From Branchipolynoe longqiensis (Eukaryota; Annelida; Polychaeta; Phyllodocida; Polynoidae), in NCBI GenBank assembly GCA_030323885.1, contig CM059193.1, positions 52,418,749 to 52,482,748 on the forward strand: DNA of 64,000 bases, in the 5' to 3' direction. How positions within the stretch are numbered: the stretch's first letter is position 1; each line of letters starts with the position of its first letter. Made by a program: the position numbers and the translations under genes. This document shows, one piece after another, positions 24,601-39,400 of this stretch. The notes beneath the pieces were generated by a model. That model was not told the DNA's origin. It ran no database searches and saw nothing but the letters and a program-made list of their open reading frames with translations.

Positions 24601-27061
24601 CTCAGGTGCTAGTAAACACATCAGCACCTGAATATTGCAATTGGGTTTCCTATAGTAAGGGATTGATTGATGATTTTAATGGTGGGAGGACTGGTGATTT
24701 TACACCATGTCAGCAATGATGTAAAAAAGTAAGTACAATTTATTCTGTCTGTTATTTCTAGAAACATTTGACAGAATTTCACATATGGTAGTATGTCAAG
24801 ACATAGGTAACAAACGCCACAAGAGGTGATACAGTCCAGCTGTCTTCAAGAATTCTCAAATTTGTCTATGTTTTAAATTTGCAAAGAGCTCTTGCATGCT
24901 ATCTTACATGTAAAAACTAAATTTGTTTAATGAAGTCATTTATAAACTCTATACAATCAGGTAAAATGTGTTTGAGTTTCAGTGGGTACTAACAGTCAAT
25001 ACATTCGGGTTGGGGATGGTTCCCTCCTTAATACGAAGGCTTCAGTTAGCCAAGAGTGGCCAATGCAGCAGCAGGCGAATACCATTTGGTCTCACCAACA
25101 GTTCACATGACTTGTGGGTCTTATTTTACAAATCGGGGTGGGGTCTCGTACCAGAGTGGGGGATCTGACATATGACGCAATGACACCACTCACAGTCTTA
25201 TTTGCAGCCCAGTCAGTTCAATCATTTCCTGGTGTGCCTACTTGGCTAGGTAACCAGCACAAGATGTTATATCTAGCTATTGCTAAGGAATTCAGTTGTA
25301 GCACATTCCAAATGCGGGTCTTGGTACGCATAGTTATAGAATTGTGTGTTATTCTACTTTTTTTTTAATTCGAATTATTGGTGCTGCAAATAGATGTGCA
25401 TATCGATGCAAGTAGAGACTGTCACAGAGGTAGTAGTCGAGTGAATGTAGTCCGACAACCGATACATGTATTCCCATTCCCTATGCCTCACCTCTTCAAA
25501 TCTCCCCGAGCATTTCCATAATAATAATAATAATAATAATAATAACATAACAGATGATGTTTTTCTTACCTGCTCTGTCAACCTACTCCATGAAATGTGA
25601 CCTGTTCGTTTGTTTGTTGTTTTACTTCCTAGCAACATCTAAGGTCATATGAGGACAGATACCGACTTGTGACAGTGCACACTCATGGCGACTTTATAGT
25701 GCTGCCCCACTGGGAGACACGCACTATGACCTGAAATCCCACTCAGTCACATTATCCTGACACTGAGCCAACCAGTCCTTGCCCTATCCTAATAATGCCG
25801 AGCGCCTGGCTAGGAAGCAACAAGTATCAATTTTTAAGTCATTGGTTTGACTTGACCAGGGTTTGAACCCACGAACCCATGCTTTACCAACACGGGAGAC
25901 GGATGCTCTAACTCATTCGGCCATCCCGCCTGGTGCAGTGTGACCTGTCATATATGATAATTGATATAGAAGGCACAATCGCCACATAGACACAGGAACA
26001 TGTAATAATATCCTGTTTCAGGGACAGATTTTGCAGATATTCTAGTGCTTTACCATTGATAGCTTTGTGGGTAGGTTAGTACAATATTGAACTCGAAAAG
26101 ACCGTTAAATATTAATTTACCCATTTCTCCATATCCCAATAATGGGAGCGTAATTTACACAAAAGTGTTCCAGCGAGAATAGTTCTCTTGGAGATTGGTT
26201 GGTTGTTAGAGTTTTACGTCCTGGCAACATTTAAGGTCATATCAAGACGGGTACCCACTGGTGACAGTGTGCACTCATGGTGACTTTATAGTGCTGCCCC
26301 TCTGGGAAATCAGGTCACCGGCACCATGACCCGCTATCCCACTCAGTCACATTATCCTGACACTGAGCTAACCAGTCTTTGCACTATGCTATTAATGCTG
26401 AGCGCCAGGCTAGGACGCGAGAAGTATCAATTTTAAAGTCATTGGTTTGACTGGACCGGGAACCGAACTCCTGACCTTCCGCATGCGAGGCACGCACTCT
26501 ACCGATTAGGCCACCGCGCCCAGTCTCTCTTGGAGAAAAATTAACGCTTACTTCCGGTATGGGTTGCATGCAGCAATGAGACGCAGGCTGGAGTTTTTAT
26601 CGAGGGCTTCTCCATTGAGGCTGAGGTCGCAGAGCACCTCTTTCACCAGTCCCAACGCCGGGGTAGTGTTCACCTCGTCAAGGAACAGCACCGTGTGAAT
26701 GCCCGGATGTTTCAAACTGTTCTGACGGGCCAATTCCTCGCCTTCCTTCACCTTTTTGATAATGTCCTCCTCAGTGGTTCCCCCGTGAACCTGAAAGGAG
26801 AGGGGAAAAGAAGTATCCCCTAATATCTTCATGTAGTGGAGTACTTCTCCTATGCCGCTGGTTTGCACCAATATGGGCATATAAGGTGGAATGGGACAAT
26901 AATTGAAATAGAGCAAAGAAAAATATATGAGTACCGGTGTTATTTATGTTCACATAATACATTACATAGAACCCATGTTTATATATAATTAGCATGTATA
27001 TATTATGCGTGTGTGTGCATGTGTGCTATGTAAAAATGTGTCTATTTACATAGACACGTTA

Positions 27062-27132
<71 letters not shown>

Positions 27133-27329
27133 ACACCACACACACACAACACACCACACACACAACCACACACACACACACAATACACACCACACACAAC
27201 ACACACCACACACACCCCCACACACACAACCACACACACCACACATCACCACACACACATATCACACACACACCCACCACACACACGCACCACCACACAC
27301 ACACCACACACACACACACCACAACACAC

Positions 27330-27407
<78 letters not shown>

Positions 27408-30400
27408 AGTTATACGAATGTTACCTGGGTACAGATGATGGATAACTGGTGTTTTCCCGAGGTACTAGGCTCGGATAGTCGTGGGTCAGGGAGAAGGAAG
27501 CACATCCTGGTCCAGCAATCATTTACATACTTTATAGGATACAAAATTATCTTAGTTTTATATGGATACTTTGTTTTCGTTTTGTTTTCGTTTTGAACAC
27601 TATAGAACGGCAACTCCAATTAAACATAAATAGCCTTTCCTCATGGGCAATGGAAAATGGTTTTCGATTTTCCAAATCGAAAACCGTTTGCATGCACTTT
27701 TGTCTTTTACAGACTTTGCACCATGACCCTAATTTAATAATTGGAAATGAACCCATCCAAGATGTCAAAGAGACCAAGTTCTTGGGAATCATATTTGACA
27801 ACAAATTGTCTTTTATCCCTCATATTAAGTATTTAAAGTCTAGATGCCTTAAGGCACTGGACATTTTAAAAGTTCTAGCCCACACACAGTGGGGAGCAGA
27901 CCTGCTCCAATTATATAGAACATTAATACGTTCAAAATTGGACTATGGCTGTACTGTTTATGGTTCAGCCAGAAAATCATACATATCACAGTTAGACAAT
28001 ATACACCATCGAGGCCTTCGACTGGCCCTGGGGGCTTTCAGAACCTCGCCCGTCCAGAGCCTCTATGTCGAAGGCCAAGAGCCTTCCCTTAAGAGTAGAA
28101 GGCTCAAACTGTCTATGCAATATGTGGTCAAATTAAAAGGAAATATTTTAAATCCTGCATATAAGTGCATTTTTATGCCACCATATGAACACCTCTATGA
28201 AGCACGGCCAACATACATAAACCCGTTAGGCCTCAGAATAAAGCCTCATTTGGAGGCTCTGGGAGCAAATCTACATAATATAGCACCCTCACAATATTCA
28301 GATGTTCCTCCCTGGCCATGTCGAAGAACATCATCCTCCAGCTGGCCATGTCGAAGAAATCTCAAACGCACCCACTTTCATATCATGAAAGCTTTATCGA
28401 TGTGCGAAGTGCTTTTAGTTCCCACCTAGCCGTTTACACGGATGGGTCAAAGACAGACAACAGAGTGTCTGCGGCAGCAATCGTCCACGGACGTGAATTA
28501 GGTACGCGTATTCCAGATGAGAGTTCCATCTTTACTGCTGAGGCACGAGCACTCCTACTCGCGTTAGAGTGCATCGAAACCTCAGCCAGTCATAAATTCA
28601 TCATTTTCACTGACTCTTTTTCCTGCCTTCAGGCTTTAAACAACAGGAAACTGGACCACCCAATACTACTTAAAGTACTCATTAAACTAAACTCTCTTTC
28701 AATAGCAAAATTTGACATTCACCTATGTTGGGTGCCCAGTCATGTGGGTATCCCAGGAAATGAGAGAGCAGATCCCGCGACCACTCGAGCCCTGACTGCT
28801 CCTTTGGAACACTGTCATATTCCCCACTCTGATCTGAAACCTACCATTCAAAAATACATCTGGAACCTATGGCAGATCGAATGGGATGAACACCCAAATA
28901 ACAAACCCTCCATAGAATTACCCCCTCCGTGAACGGACTGCCGCAGAGTCCCCAGGAAGGGCGACACGACCAGGTTGTTTTAACAAGATGCCGTATTGGC
29001 TATTCGTGGCTAACACACGTTTTTCTGCTCAAGGGAGACCCCCCCCCCCCCTGAATGTATTGGATGTCAGTCCCCACTGATATTGAAACACATATTATTA
29101 AACTGTGTGGATTTCATGGCCCTGCGCCAACAATTTTATACTGCAAACAGCGTGCATGACCTTTTTACTAAAGTAAAACAAGAAAACATTTGGGCTTTTT
29201 GAAGGAAGCTGGTTTGTATCATCTCATCAGTGAATAGTAATATCATTTAGATTTTTATTTAGCTTGACCAGAAAATATATGATTGTGAGTTTACAAAATT
29301 CCTGAGTGTTCATTGACAAAAAATTGATGTTATGCTTTTACATGTAAAAGCGATGGTTTGAACAAAAACAAACATTTCTCGCCGTGAATATGGCCTATGC
29401 TGCCGACACGGCGTAAAGCAACCACCAATCAATCACTTTTTTTTGCACCAGCGAAATTTGATAGTCGTGGTAGGGTAGGGTGGGCGGGCCCTGACCCACG
29501 ACTGTCCGAGGCTAGTACCTCGGGAAAACACCAGTTATCCATCATCTGTACCCAGGTAAGATTCGTATAACTATACTATTTTACCTCGGTACTATGCCTC
29601 TGGCTACTCGTAGTCCAGGGAGAATTTTACGTAATCTCATTTTTTTCCCCCTTTTATTATTAATATTGTAAACATACTATGTTTTTAGTGCAAAATAGTA
29701 ATTTTTTGTTTCTCACCTGTCTTTAGTCAGTGAGTAGGTGATTCACCAGGCCGGTTGGCTTTTCTAGTCGTTTGTTGTAATGTTTTGCAAACGATCTAGC
29801 AGTGTTCCACCCTGCGTGTGCCAGGATTCTCTTAACTGATATTCCTAACTGTCTTGCCTTGGAGACCATGGCTACACGTGTTGAGTGAGATGCGTAGAGT
29901 CCAGTATTGACGCCTGCCTGTTTAAGCACCTTGACTGTCCATCTTGCTCTCTCTAGATAGCTTTATGTGGTTTAATAAAGCTGATTAGAAGCTGTCTGGA
30001 ATTCCTTATTCCATGTGACTTGGATATATATGCCCTAATAGCTGAAACTACGCAAATCCGTTTATCATCCGGAAAACTATTTACATGTACAGTGGACAGT
30101 AGGTCCTCTGTGCGATTCGACTTTAGTAATGTCTCTAAATCGAATGTTGCCTCATCCTTATCTATCTCTAGTCCATCCAGAGAGAGCCACAATTGTTTGG
30201 CCTCTATGTCCCGTCACTAGCAGTAATAGCACCGCTAACTTAAAACCTAATTCCTTCATTGATAAATGTCTATTACTAGGCCATGAGTTGAACAACTTAA
30301 ATACTACAGGCATAGCCCAAAACCTATTATATTTGGGTTTGGATCGGTTTCTTTCGTGCATCAATCTAATGAACCAGTGTACTAACTGATGCTTTCCAAT

Positions 30401-33400
30401 CAGTTGTCCATCTATTCTTGGTAGAATAATTGAAAGTGCACATCTTGCTGCATTAATTGCACCAAATCCTAACCCTTCATCTTCTAATATTCTTAGAAAT
30501 CTTACAATTTAGTCTATTGTAGGTTTTAATGGTTTGACTCCTTTAAGAAGACAATGAAGTCCCCATTTCTTTAAATAACTTGTGTATAATTTCACCGTTC
30601 CTTTCCTCCAGGCATGTGAAATAAGTATTTCTTGTGTAATTTTTTCTAAACCATATTGTTCTAAATGTTTTCTTAAAAGAGGAATGCCAAAAGGGGTGTC
30701 ATTGACACTTCTCATATCTTTTGCTTCTAAGGTTACTGCCGCTAGCCATGGTTGTGTGTCCCATGCTGGTACTATCAGTACTGCGTCTGAGTGATCCATC
30801 TTGATCTTCCTGGCCACTCTGCTGATAATGCTGAAATGTATTATTCCAAATCAGAGAAAATGCATCTACTCTCCAGGCTTCTGGCTCTGGATGCCAAGAC
30901 ACATATTTGGGTAACTTTTTGTTGTTGTGTGAATCAATTTCTCGTTTGCCCCATTTATCACAAATGTGGTTGAAAATACTCTGATTTAATGACTATTCTA
31001 GATGGTCGTGAAAATGTTGACTTTTCTTGTCAGCCAAAGTATTTTGACTGCCTGGAATGTGCTACTGTTAGGCATATTTCGTGCTCCTCTGCCAAGTCCC
31101 AAATTAGTTTGGCTAAATGGTTACATGGTTTGGAACGAGTCCCTCCCATATTACGTATGTAAGCCATGGCTGTTGTGTTATCTGTTAATACCCTTACATG
31201 ATTTTTAGTTAGGTGAACTAGACTACATAATCCTAGATAAATAGCTCCAAGTTCTGGTACATTTATGTGATCGGAGATTTCATCTTCCATCCACCGACCA
31301 CCTGTTGCCATAGAATAGCCAGAGCATAGGATATCATGATTGCTATCAGTATTGCGACTTGTCTTATCTTTGGTTTGTTTAATTGTAATAATTGGTTTGC
31401 CTTTGTTGTAAATTTATCAACTTTCTGTTTCGTTAATGAAATGGTTATTTCTGTGGTGTCAATAAAAAATCCCAGAAACTATATCATTGCAGTAACCATG
31501 ACAATGTGATGAGGTCCCCCTGCCTTGGAGACAGTGGTTTCTCTGCTGGGTGAACCTCATCTGTAATCCTACAGTAACCATGACAACATGATAAGGTCTC
31601 TGCTTTGAAGATAATGCCTTCTCTGCTGTATGAGCCTTATCTGTAATCTTGTACTAACCTTTCATTTTTGGTAAATGTGTTTATTCACCTGAATATATAA
31701 TTTGTCAGTGCTGTGGTACTGGTCTTCCAGCTGTTGTCAAACAATCATATCGAACAGACATGGTTGGTTAGACATACTGGTGAGAGAGTAGGCTGTGTTG
31801 TAGTGTTACAGAACACACCACTTCTTTGTTGGTGTCAATACTGATTTAGTTTCATGGATGTAGAAACCTAATCTTTTAAATGTCTCACATAGTTTGTCTA
31901 CTGCTGTCTGACAATGTTGTGTTTGTGCAACAATAAATGAGTTATCAATATAAGGAAACATAACATGTCCTTTCCTAGCCATGTGGGAAAATATCGGTTT
32001 AAGTAACCTTGTGAAAATGCGTGGAGCGCAAACTAGTCTGTTCAGCATACATGTGAACTCATAAAGCTCATCATTCCAACAAAACCCGAGATATTTACGA
32101 TCAGGTTTATAAATTGGTACTGCATAGTATGCTAGCCAGGAGTCTTAGCCCGGGATTCATAGCACTGAGCCGGTCGACCTGCAGACGGGGCGAGAGGCGG
32201 CGGCGGCAGGAAATTCACTCGGAAATCAACATGGAAAATTAACACATTAGGCTCGCCTTAGGTGAGGGTGAAATAGCCGAACGGTTAAACTGGTGCCGTG
32301 ACCAGGATAGTAAGGGGTGTAATACCTTTTAATTCACTTTGTATGTGTAGAAATCTTTTTTACTAGCTTATTCGGGTAATGTTGACAGTGACAGGCCGGC
32401 GTCTGTCCTTATGCTTCAAGACGTGACGTGACGGTTTATGGTGTACCAGGGTTACATTATAATTGAGAAATAATAGTGTTGAACTAAATTGGTACTCCTG
32501 TTTTTATTGCGGCTAGTCTTATGTCTTTCGCTATGAGGACCTGGAGTCTGGATTCCATAGTGGGAACTAAAACGGTGAGTCGTTTTGCAATAATAACATC
32601 GTTACCCTTGTGTCGCTCTGAATGGATAGAGTCGAACTGGACGAGGATTAGCTACTCCGGCACAAGGCTATAACATCGTTATATTTATTCATTATATTAA
32701 AATTGTGCTACTGCGGCCTGGCGATGTTAGGAATCGGTCAGATGGAACATTTATTTTGGCCAGAGGCAGTTAGCTTTGAACTAGTCCGCCTGTTTTCCAT
32801 TTGTTACTGCGTCTCCAAGCGACGACGTGCATCGCTAGGGAGAGATGGCGTCATGAAGCGACTCTGGATCGCCAGGTCAGTAGTTGTTTTATGTTTTACG
32901 TCTTAGCAACATCTAAGGTCATATCAGCAGGTCAGTAGTTCAGTAGGTCTCCGACTGTTTGGTTGAGACTGCTCCGGGCTGCTCTGTTTCAATACTTTAC
33001 CGATTTATTTTACTTGTGGTCTTTTTGTATCTTTAGGCTTCTGTTAATCTTCAGGTATGCAGGTATTGCAGGTATAGCAATACCTAAGGGAGTTTGACAC
33101 CCCTGCCTTGCAGAGTTGTAAACCACTGCCTTGTTGTACAGGTTCTTGACAGAACCGAAGGCTAAGGGAGCAAACCCTAAACAGAAAACCATGTCACTGT
33201 GGCAGCATTAAGGGCGGTTGATGTATGGATTGATTGATTGATTGGTGGTTTCTTTACGCCGTGTCGGCAGCATAGGCCATATTCACGGCGAGAATTGTTT
33301 GTTTTTTGTTCAACCATCGCCCTTACATATAATGTAAAAGCATACAATCAGTTAGGTGTCAATAGACACGTATTAATTTTTTTAAAGCCCAAAATCATAT

Positions 33401-36400
33401 ATTTAAATAAAATAGATGAGAGAATTAATTAATAAAAATTGTTTTAATGAATTATATGAATTATATGAGGCGGTACAGACCAGCTGCCCTCAAAAAAGCT
33501 AAAATGTCTTCTTGTTTAACTTTGGTAAAAAGGTCATGCATGCTGTTTGCAGTGTAAAATTGTTGGTTGATGTATGGAACTCCCAACAACTCCCAACTAG
33601 CCACTGCAGGGACAAATAGTTTTGCGCCTGTCTTGACATGTTCTTGCTGGTGTGAAACCTCTATCTGCTCCCCGAGAGAGTGCCGCTGGTACCTTGCAAA
33701 AGCCAGCAGTACTTCAACACTTTTGCAGGCAGCTTTCATTTTTTTTATTGAGGCTGTATTTATACTGTCCATAGCATATAAGCCCGGGTACCCAGGCTTG
33801 TTTTCAATGCTGGCTTTCATGAAATGTGCATTGAGCAGGCCCAACCACTGTACATGGTATTTGTCGATTTCACTAAGGCATTTGATACAGTCGGGAGGAC
33901 CGGGCTATGGCAGCTACTGAGGAAGTATTGATGCCCAGAGAAGTTCACAACTATGATCGAGGCTCTACATACAGGAATGATGGCGAACGTTAGTGTTGGA
34001 GGGGGAAGTCTCGGAATCATTCAGGGTTACCAATGGGGTCAAGCAAGGTTGTATACTGGCCCCCACGCTCTTCTCCATCTTCCTATCAGCAATGCTCGAC
34101 GAGGCTTTCCGAGACATGGGGGATGGCATCTATATACAGTCCAGACAGAGCACTGACCTATTCAATATTGCACACTTCAGAGCGAAGACCAAGACTACTC
34201 AGATACTGGTGAGAGAGCTACTATTCGCAGATGACAGTGCACTGGTTGCCCACTCTGCTGAAGAGATCCAGAAAATAGTGGATGCTTTCTCCGATGCATC
34301 AAAGAAGTTCGGCCTGAAGATTAACATCAAGAAGACGGAGGTGCTGTACCAACCCAACTCTACAAGAACCCGAGAGGAGGAGATCATGGTTGACGGAAAC
34401 AAGCTGAACTCTGTTCCGGAATTCACCTACCTCGGAAGCACTATATCAAGTGATAGGCGCATTGATGCTGAAATACAGAGGAGGATGGCCAAGGCTAGCG
34501 CATCTTTCGGCCGACTACGCCTGAGACTCTGGGACAACCACCATGTATCCATTCGGGTCAAAGGCAAGATCTACCATGCAATCGTGCTATCCACCCTACT
34601 ATACGGAGCCGAGGCCTGGACAGTGTACAGACGATAGGTGAAAAAGCTGCATGCCTTCATGATGCGACATCTGCGTTCAATCATGAGACTAAAGTGACAA
34701 ATAAGGAAATACTCGAATGGACGGGCTGATAAAAAAAAATCTCCGGTGGACTGGACACCTCATGAGGATGTCATCAGACAGGCTACCAAAGCAGATCCTC
34801 TATTCTCAACTGTCTTCTGGTTACAGAAAGAGAGGGCGCCCTCATCTCCGATTCAAGGATACCATCAAGAGAAACCTGAAGCTGAGAGACATTAGGACCG
34901 ACTCATGGATGCAACTCTCACAGCAGAGAGCTAAATGGAGAACGGCAGTCAAGTAATGAAAGCAGTCTTTGTCACATCATGACCGACAGCATGATGATGA
35001 TGATGATAATCTTTTGTACACATTAACCGTATTTTATAAATATCCAAATTCATCCAGCATATATATACAAATAACGATATTAAGAAAAGAATGTCAAAGA
35101 CGTGCTAATATCTGGTGGTATTACTGTTTATTTTACTTATTTGCTCACCACTTTTTCTGACATTTCATTTTATTTTTCGGGGTTCCAAATTTGAGTAAAT
35201 TCTCTTATTTTAGTACAAATAGTCAATAGAGAACAACATTTAATATAACAATGCTGATAAATTAATCAAAATTCTGATACAATCAAATATATAAAGGTTT
35301 ATGGCGAGAAAACACCCGGACCCTGGTGTCCCAGTGGGGTCTCGCCGTGGCTGCCTTAGGTCAGCGGGAAATGTGGGGGAAGGAGTGGGTGAACCGGAGG
35401 CGCCATCCTCAGATGGTGCCTCAATAACTGTGGACCTGGTCTGCTCTGGTGGTGATTCACCCCAAACATTAAATGCGGACACGCATATTTCAAATGCGGG
35501 CATTGCCCCAGGACATTTCCGGGAGATCCCACGTCCATTGGACAACGGATCCGTTCGCGAGGTAGGTGGTGCCCCCTCTTCCCAACGTCGGAAGGAGACG
35601 GCGGCTGCCACTCGGACACCCTTAATGGACATGGATATAGACATGTCCAAATTCCTACCTGTCCCACTATATGATGTGCTGCAGGAAAGGATTAAACATT
35701 TAGAGATGCGGGAGGAGCAGCTCCTGTCCCGGGAATTCGAACTGGATACCCGGTGGCATGAGCTGGTCGAACGCCAGTCTAAGGTGGACGGTCGCAAAGA
35801 CTGGACATCAGATATACGTGACGCCAGGATAACGGATGGAATGCTGAGCATGATACAATAACAAACTGGGCGTTGCTCACATAATAACAATAATAGAAAT
35901 GCGTCTAACGCATCTAGGGACACACCAGCTGTCAACGTAACCCCACCTGGGCAGAGCGCTCAAACGAGCCAAATGCAGGAATCAATCCACGTTGATTCCC
36001 ACGCTTCTTACCGCTTCACTAATGAAGAGCACAGCCATGGTAGTTGACATATCATTCTATGGTGTTGGTTATATATTTTGAATAGGCTACTTGATAGGTG
36101 GTATAGTTAAAGGATAGTTAAATTCTCAGTAATGTTACTCCATTCCTGTAGGAAATTATTTAGGTTACAAGCTTTAAACATGCTTACTTGAGTCTGCGTT
36201 GCCACTTCTACTAGTTCCCTGGGTGGTGGAACGGTTTCTAAGCATTGAAATCCCTCTTGAAGGGTCTGTTCCTGTCGTTCCAGCCGAACGACCCCCTCTG
36301 GCCCCTTTCCCTTGGCCTTGGCCTGATAGCCATAGTTCGTTCCGAACCAGCCTCCTCCTTGTCCGGTTTGACGGCTTCAAAAATCCTGCCGTGTCTTCTT

Positions 36401-39400
36401 GAAGCGGGTAGGATTTGAGTCTGCGGATTTCTCTTTGTCCGCTTCCATGTGTTTCCCACACTTGGATCCGGTCTCCACTTGTTTGAACAAGTGTTGCAGT
36501 TGCCACTGAACATCTTGGTTTTGTCCAGTGGCTTCCGTTTCACCGGTTTGGGGGAAAGGGATAGTGTATATTCCTTTCCATCGTTCTCCAAGACCTTCTT
36601 GGACCTCGCCACCTCCTTTCCTGCATCAGTGCAGACTGCCTAGAAGACATTTTCAAAGCATCTGTAGGAGAGGAAATTGCTGGTCGCTGTCAGCAGTGCA
36701 ATTCCTCCATCCATCTCCTTGCACAGTGAGGAGAACTTGTTCTCTGTCATCATCCTATTCGCTATAGGCGTAATGGCTGACAGAGCTGCGAGTACACCCT
36801 TGTGTCCAGTGCGCAGAACCGCTTCAAACTTTTTGCGGTCCTCACTTAGTTTGACATCAGCGTTCATCTCTTTGATCGCCGATTCCGGGATACCTTTAAT
36901 CCCCGTAAACCTCTCCACCAGCTTCATGATAACTTCCGCCGGCTTGAATTCAATTATTTGTTTGCGAACCTAAGTTCAGTTGTTGGTGCTCAGAATGCCG
37001 GACCTCCCGCCGGCTTGAAGGTATGGAAGTGGCCCTGGATGGTCTTTCTCATCATGGTGGTGGTCTGGATCTTTTTCCTTCTAAGTGTCTTACACTTCTT
37101 AACCACCTTCCCACTCAACTTGGCGTATTTACCCGCCCGTTTGGTGTCCGAGTCGGAGTTTGTTCAGGACGAGTCCGACGAAGAATCTGAAGAGGATTTC
37201 TTCTTCTTCCTCTTTTTGATTTCTTCTTACTCTTTTTCACCAGCGGCTTCTTATTGCGTGCCCTGGTGAACCTTCCTCTTGTGCTTGCATTTGCACGCAG
37301 CCACAACTACTTCTTCCTGCAACTCATCGCCGGAAGAGCCCTGAACCTGCGAAAGATCCTCCCAATCGGAATCTTCCGAATCGAGAACTGGCTTCTTGAT
37401 TCTGCTAGCCTGCGCTTTGAAGGAAAGCATGTCCTCCAAGTTTGGCTGAACCAGGCGCGCAACATATAGGTCAGCCGGGCTAGGTTCAGAGCCCCCCTGC
37501 CTATCAGAATCCCTTTGTTCTGGCGACCTTTGTACCTGTACAGGTGGGGACGGGTCTTGGTCTTCACTGAGCGCTCGAGGTGCATCAGCCTTACCCCGCT
37601 TCATAGCCATAGCTGGGATTCTGTAAAACACCAAAACCAAAAGGTTTTATTCAAGGTGAATATCACACAGGTAACTAACATACATTTTTACCAAGTGTGT
37701 ATCATGATGTTAAATCCATATTTAAACAGTTTTTAACACAGGCATTTGGTTAATAGACATTCGTAGGTAAACGGTATGGACAACCAACCGAAACCAAACG
37801 AGGCATACTCTCTGTCCAATAAACTTCTCCCACCTGTGGCTTTCTTGGCCAACAAGTTGGAGAAAATACTACAGGACTCGGAGGTACGCCTAATAAACAA
37901 TTTGGGGAATCTAAAAGAAACTCAGGAATAAATCCGATGGATGTAAGTGGCTCCTGCCAAACATCTCTCCGTTCGGCAACAGACGGCATTATCAAATGAA
38001 CAATGGGTGCACTGTTCTAACGATGTTAAAAAAACCAATTGTAATTAAGCTTTAAAACAGTAATAACTTAAGGAAAAGTTTAAAAACTTTATGTATGTGA
38101 ATGCTAACATTAACTGTACCAACGTATCCAGTTAAAATGATACTAACCTGGTTGGTTTTGAAGTTAATGTAGAAAAACTGGTGGAGCTACTCCTCAAACG
38201 TCCTCCCATTGTGAGTTGATTATGCTAATTGCTGGACCTGGATGTGCTTCCTTCTCCCTGGACTGAATAGCCAGAGGCGTAGTACCGAGGTAAAATATGT
38301 ATATATGTGTGTGTGTGTAATGTATAAGAATTATACAAGTATAAATTCACGGTAGTATCGATTTACTGTTTGTAACACTGCCCGATTCAGTGGTACCCCA
38401 CTCGGGCAGCAAGTACCGACCTCACTTGTCATTAAGAAAAATTAACTTACAGATCATCTTCTGCCTGATCTAGGCCCTATTGACGCTATTCAGGCCGCAG
38501 CCATGTTGAAACCAGACCAAGGCCAGGTACGCATCTGCTAGGTGCCGTTTTGTCGATCAAATACCTCTCGAATCACTCAAATTTGAGGATATTCATTTTT
38601 GAAACTGCCACATTCATGTTTGCATACCTGTTTTCTATCTATTGACCAATTTTCACGTTAACTACAATGTTGACATCAAGTCTAGATAGTTATGGTGGTC
38701 TCACGTACCATGCAGCACTGTCAGTGTAGCTATCTGCGTAATGCGGTTAAACAACTAGTCTTAGTAATTACAAATTAATAAAAGTTTAAAAAATTGCCGA
38801 ATAGATAGAAAAAAGGTGTGCGAAAATGAATATGATAGTTTCAAAAGTGAATATCTTCAAATTTTACTCATTTAATTTCTGTTGTAGTTCATACACATCG
38901 GCACACAGCAGTGTCTTACGGCCATTTTCACTGTTTCGCAATACTCAACGCGTGCTCAGCCTCGTTCTGACGCCTAATTAGATTACGCGTGAATAGTGTG
39001 AATTGGGCCTCTAATGCCAGCTCGTTATGGTAAAAAAGAACTTTCTTTTTGCACATATATGGACGTCGGAGTCCTGAAGTCATCATTGTGGGTTTCCCCT
39101 ACAATGTCTATCCAGTCTTCTATGTTGCTATGATATAGAGTGAGTTATACAAGACTTATTGGGAATAGTTGAAGTATGACTTCTGTTCTACCGAAGACTT
39201 AGCCCTGGGTAGTCGCAGTACAGGGAAATGAAGCGGTTTCGGTTTCGATTCAACTTGTACTTTTTTTTAGTTTTCTGTTGAGGGTAAGAATCTGAGCTAA
39301 TTGTCCCTTAATCTAGACCCAATGTTGTTCTTAATTCAATGAGCGATATATATGTATAAAAACATATAACCCAAGTCCTGTGTCACTGCCCTATTACATG

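Larger units (their letters stand above)
27403..38305 (-). mobile_element. DIRS-like element, copy 2, with nested insertions
   Basis: The left terminal hairpin arms are at 27403-27490 and 29490-29577 (88 bp each). The recombinase, RNase H and RT follow on the minus strand to 32130, gag-like frames at 36174-37617, leader 37740-38000, and the right terminal sequence at 38220-38302 (GGACCTGGATGTGCTTCC..AGTACCGAGGTAAAATA). A LINE-A copy sits inside the terminal hairpin, and 32140-36150 holds unrelated material. Treating both halves as one element is inference from order and strand; the junction at 32130 could be a separate truncation. Confidence 0.72.

Noticed and set aside
27005..27409. 134-codon His-Thr ORF and Cys-Val ORFs
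   Set aside because: Produced by the CA microsatellite.
35240..35935. 231-codon minus-strand ORF
   Set aside because: Shadow of the plus-strand coiled-coil ORF; serine/leucine-rich with no motif.
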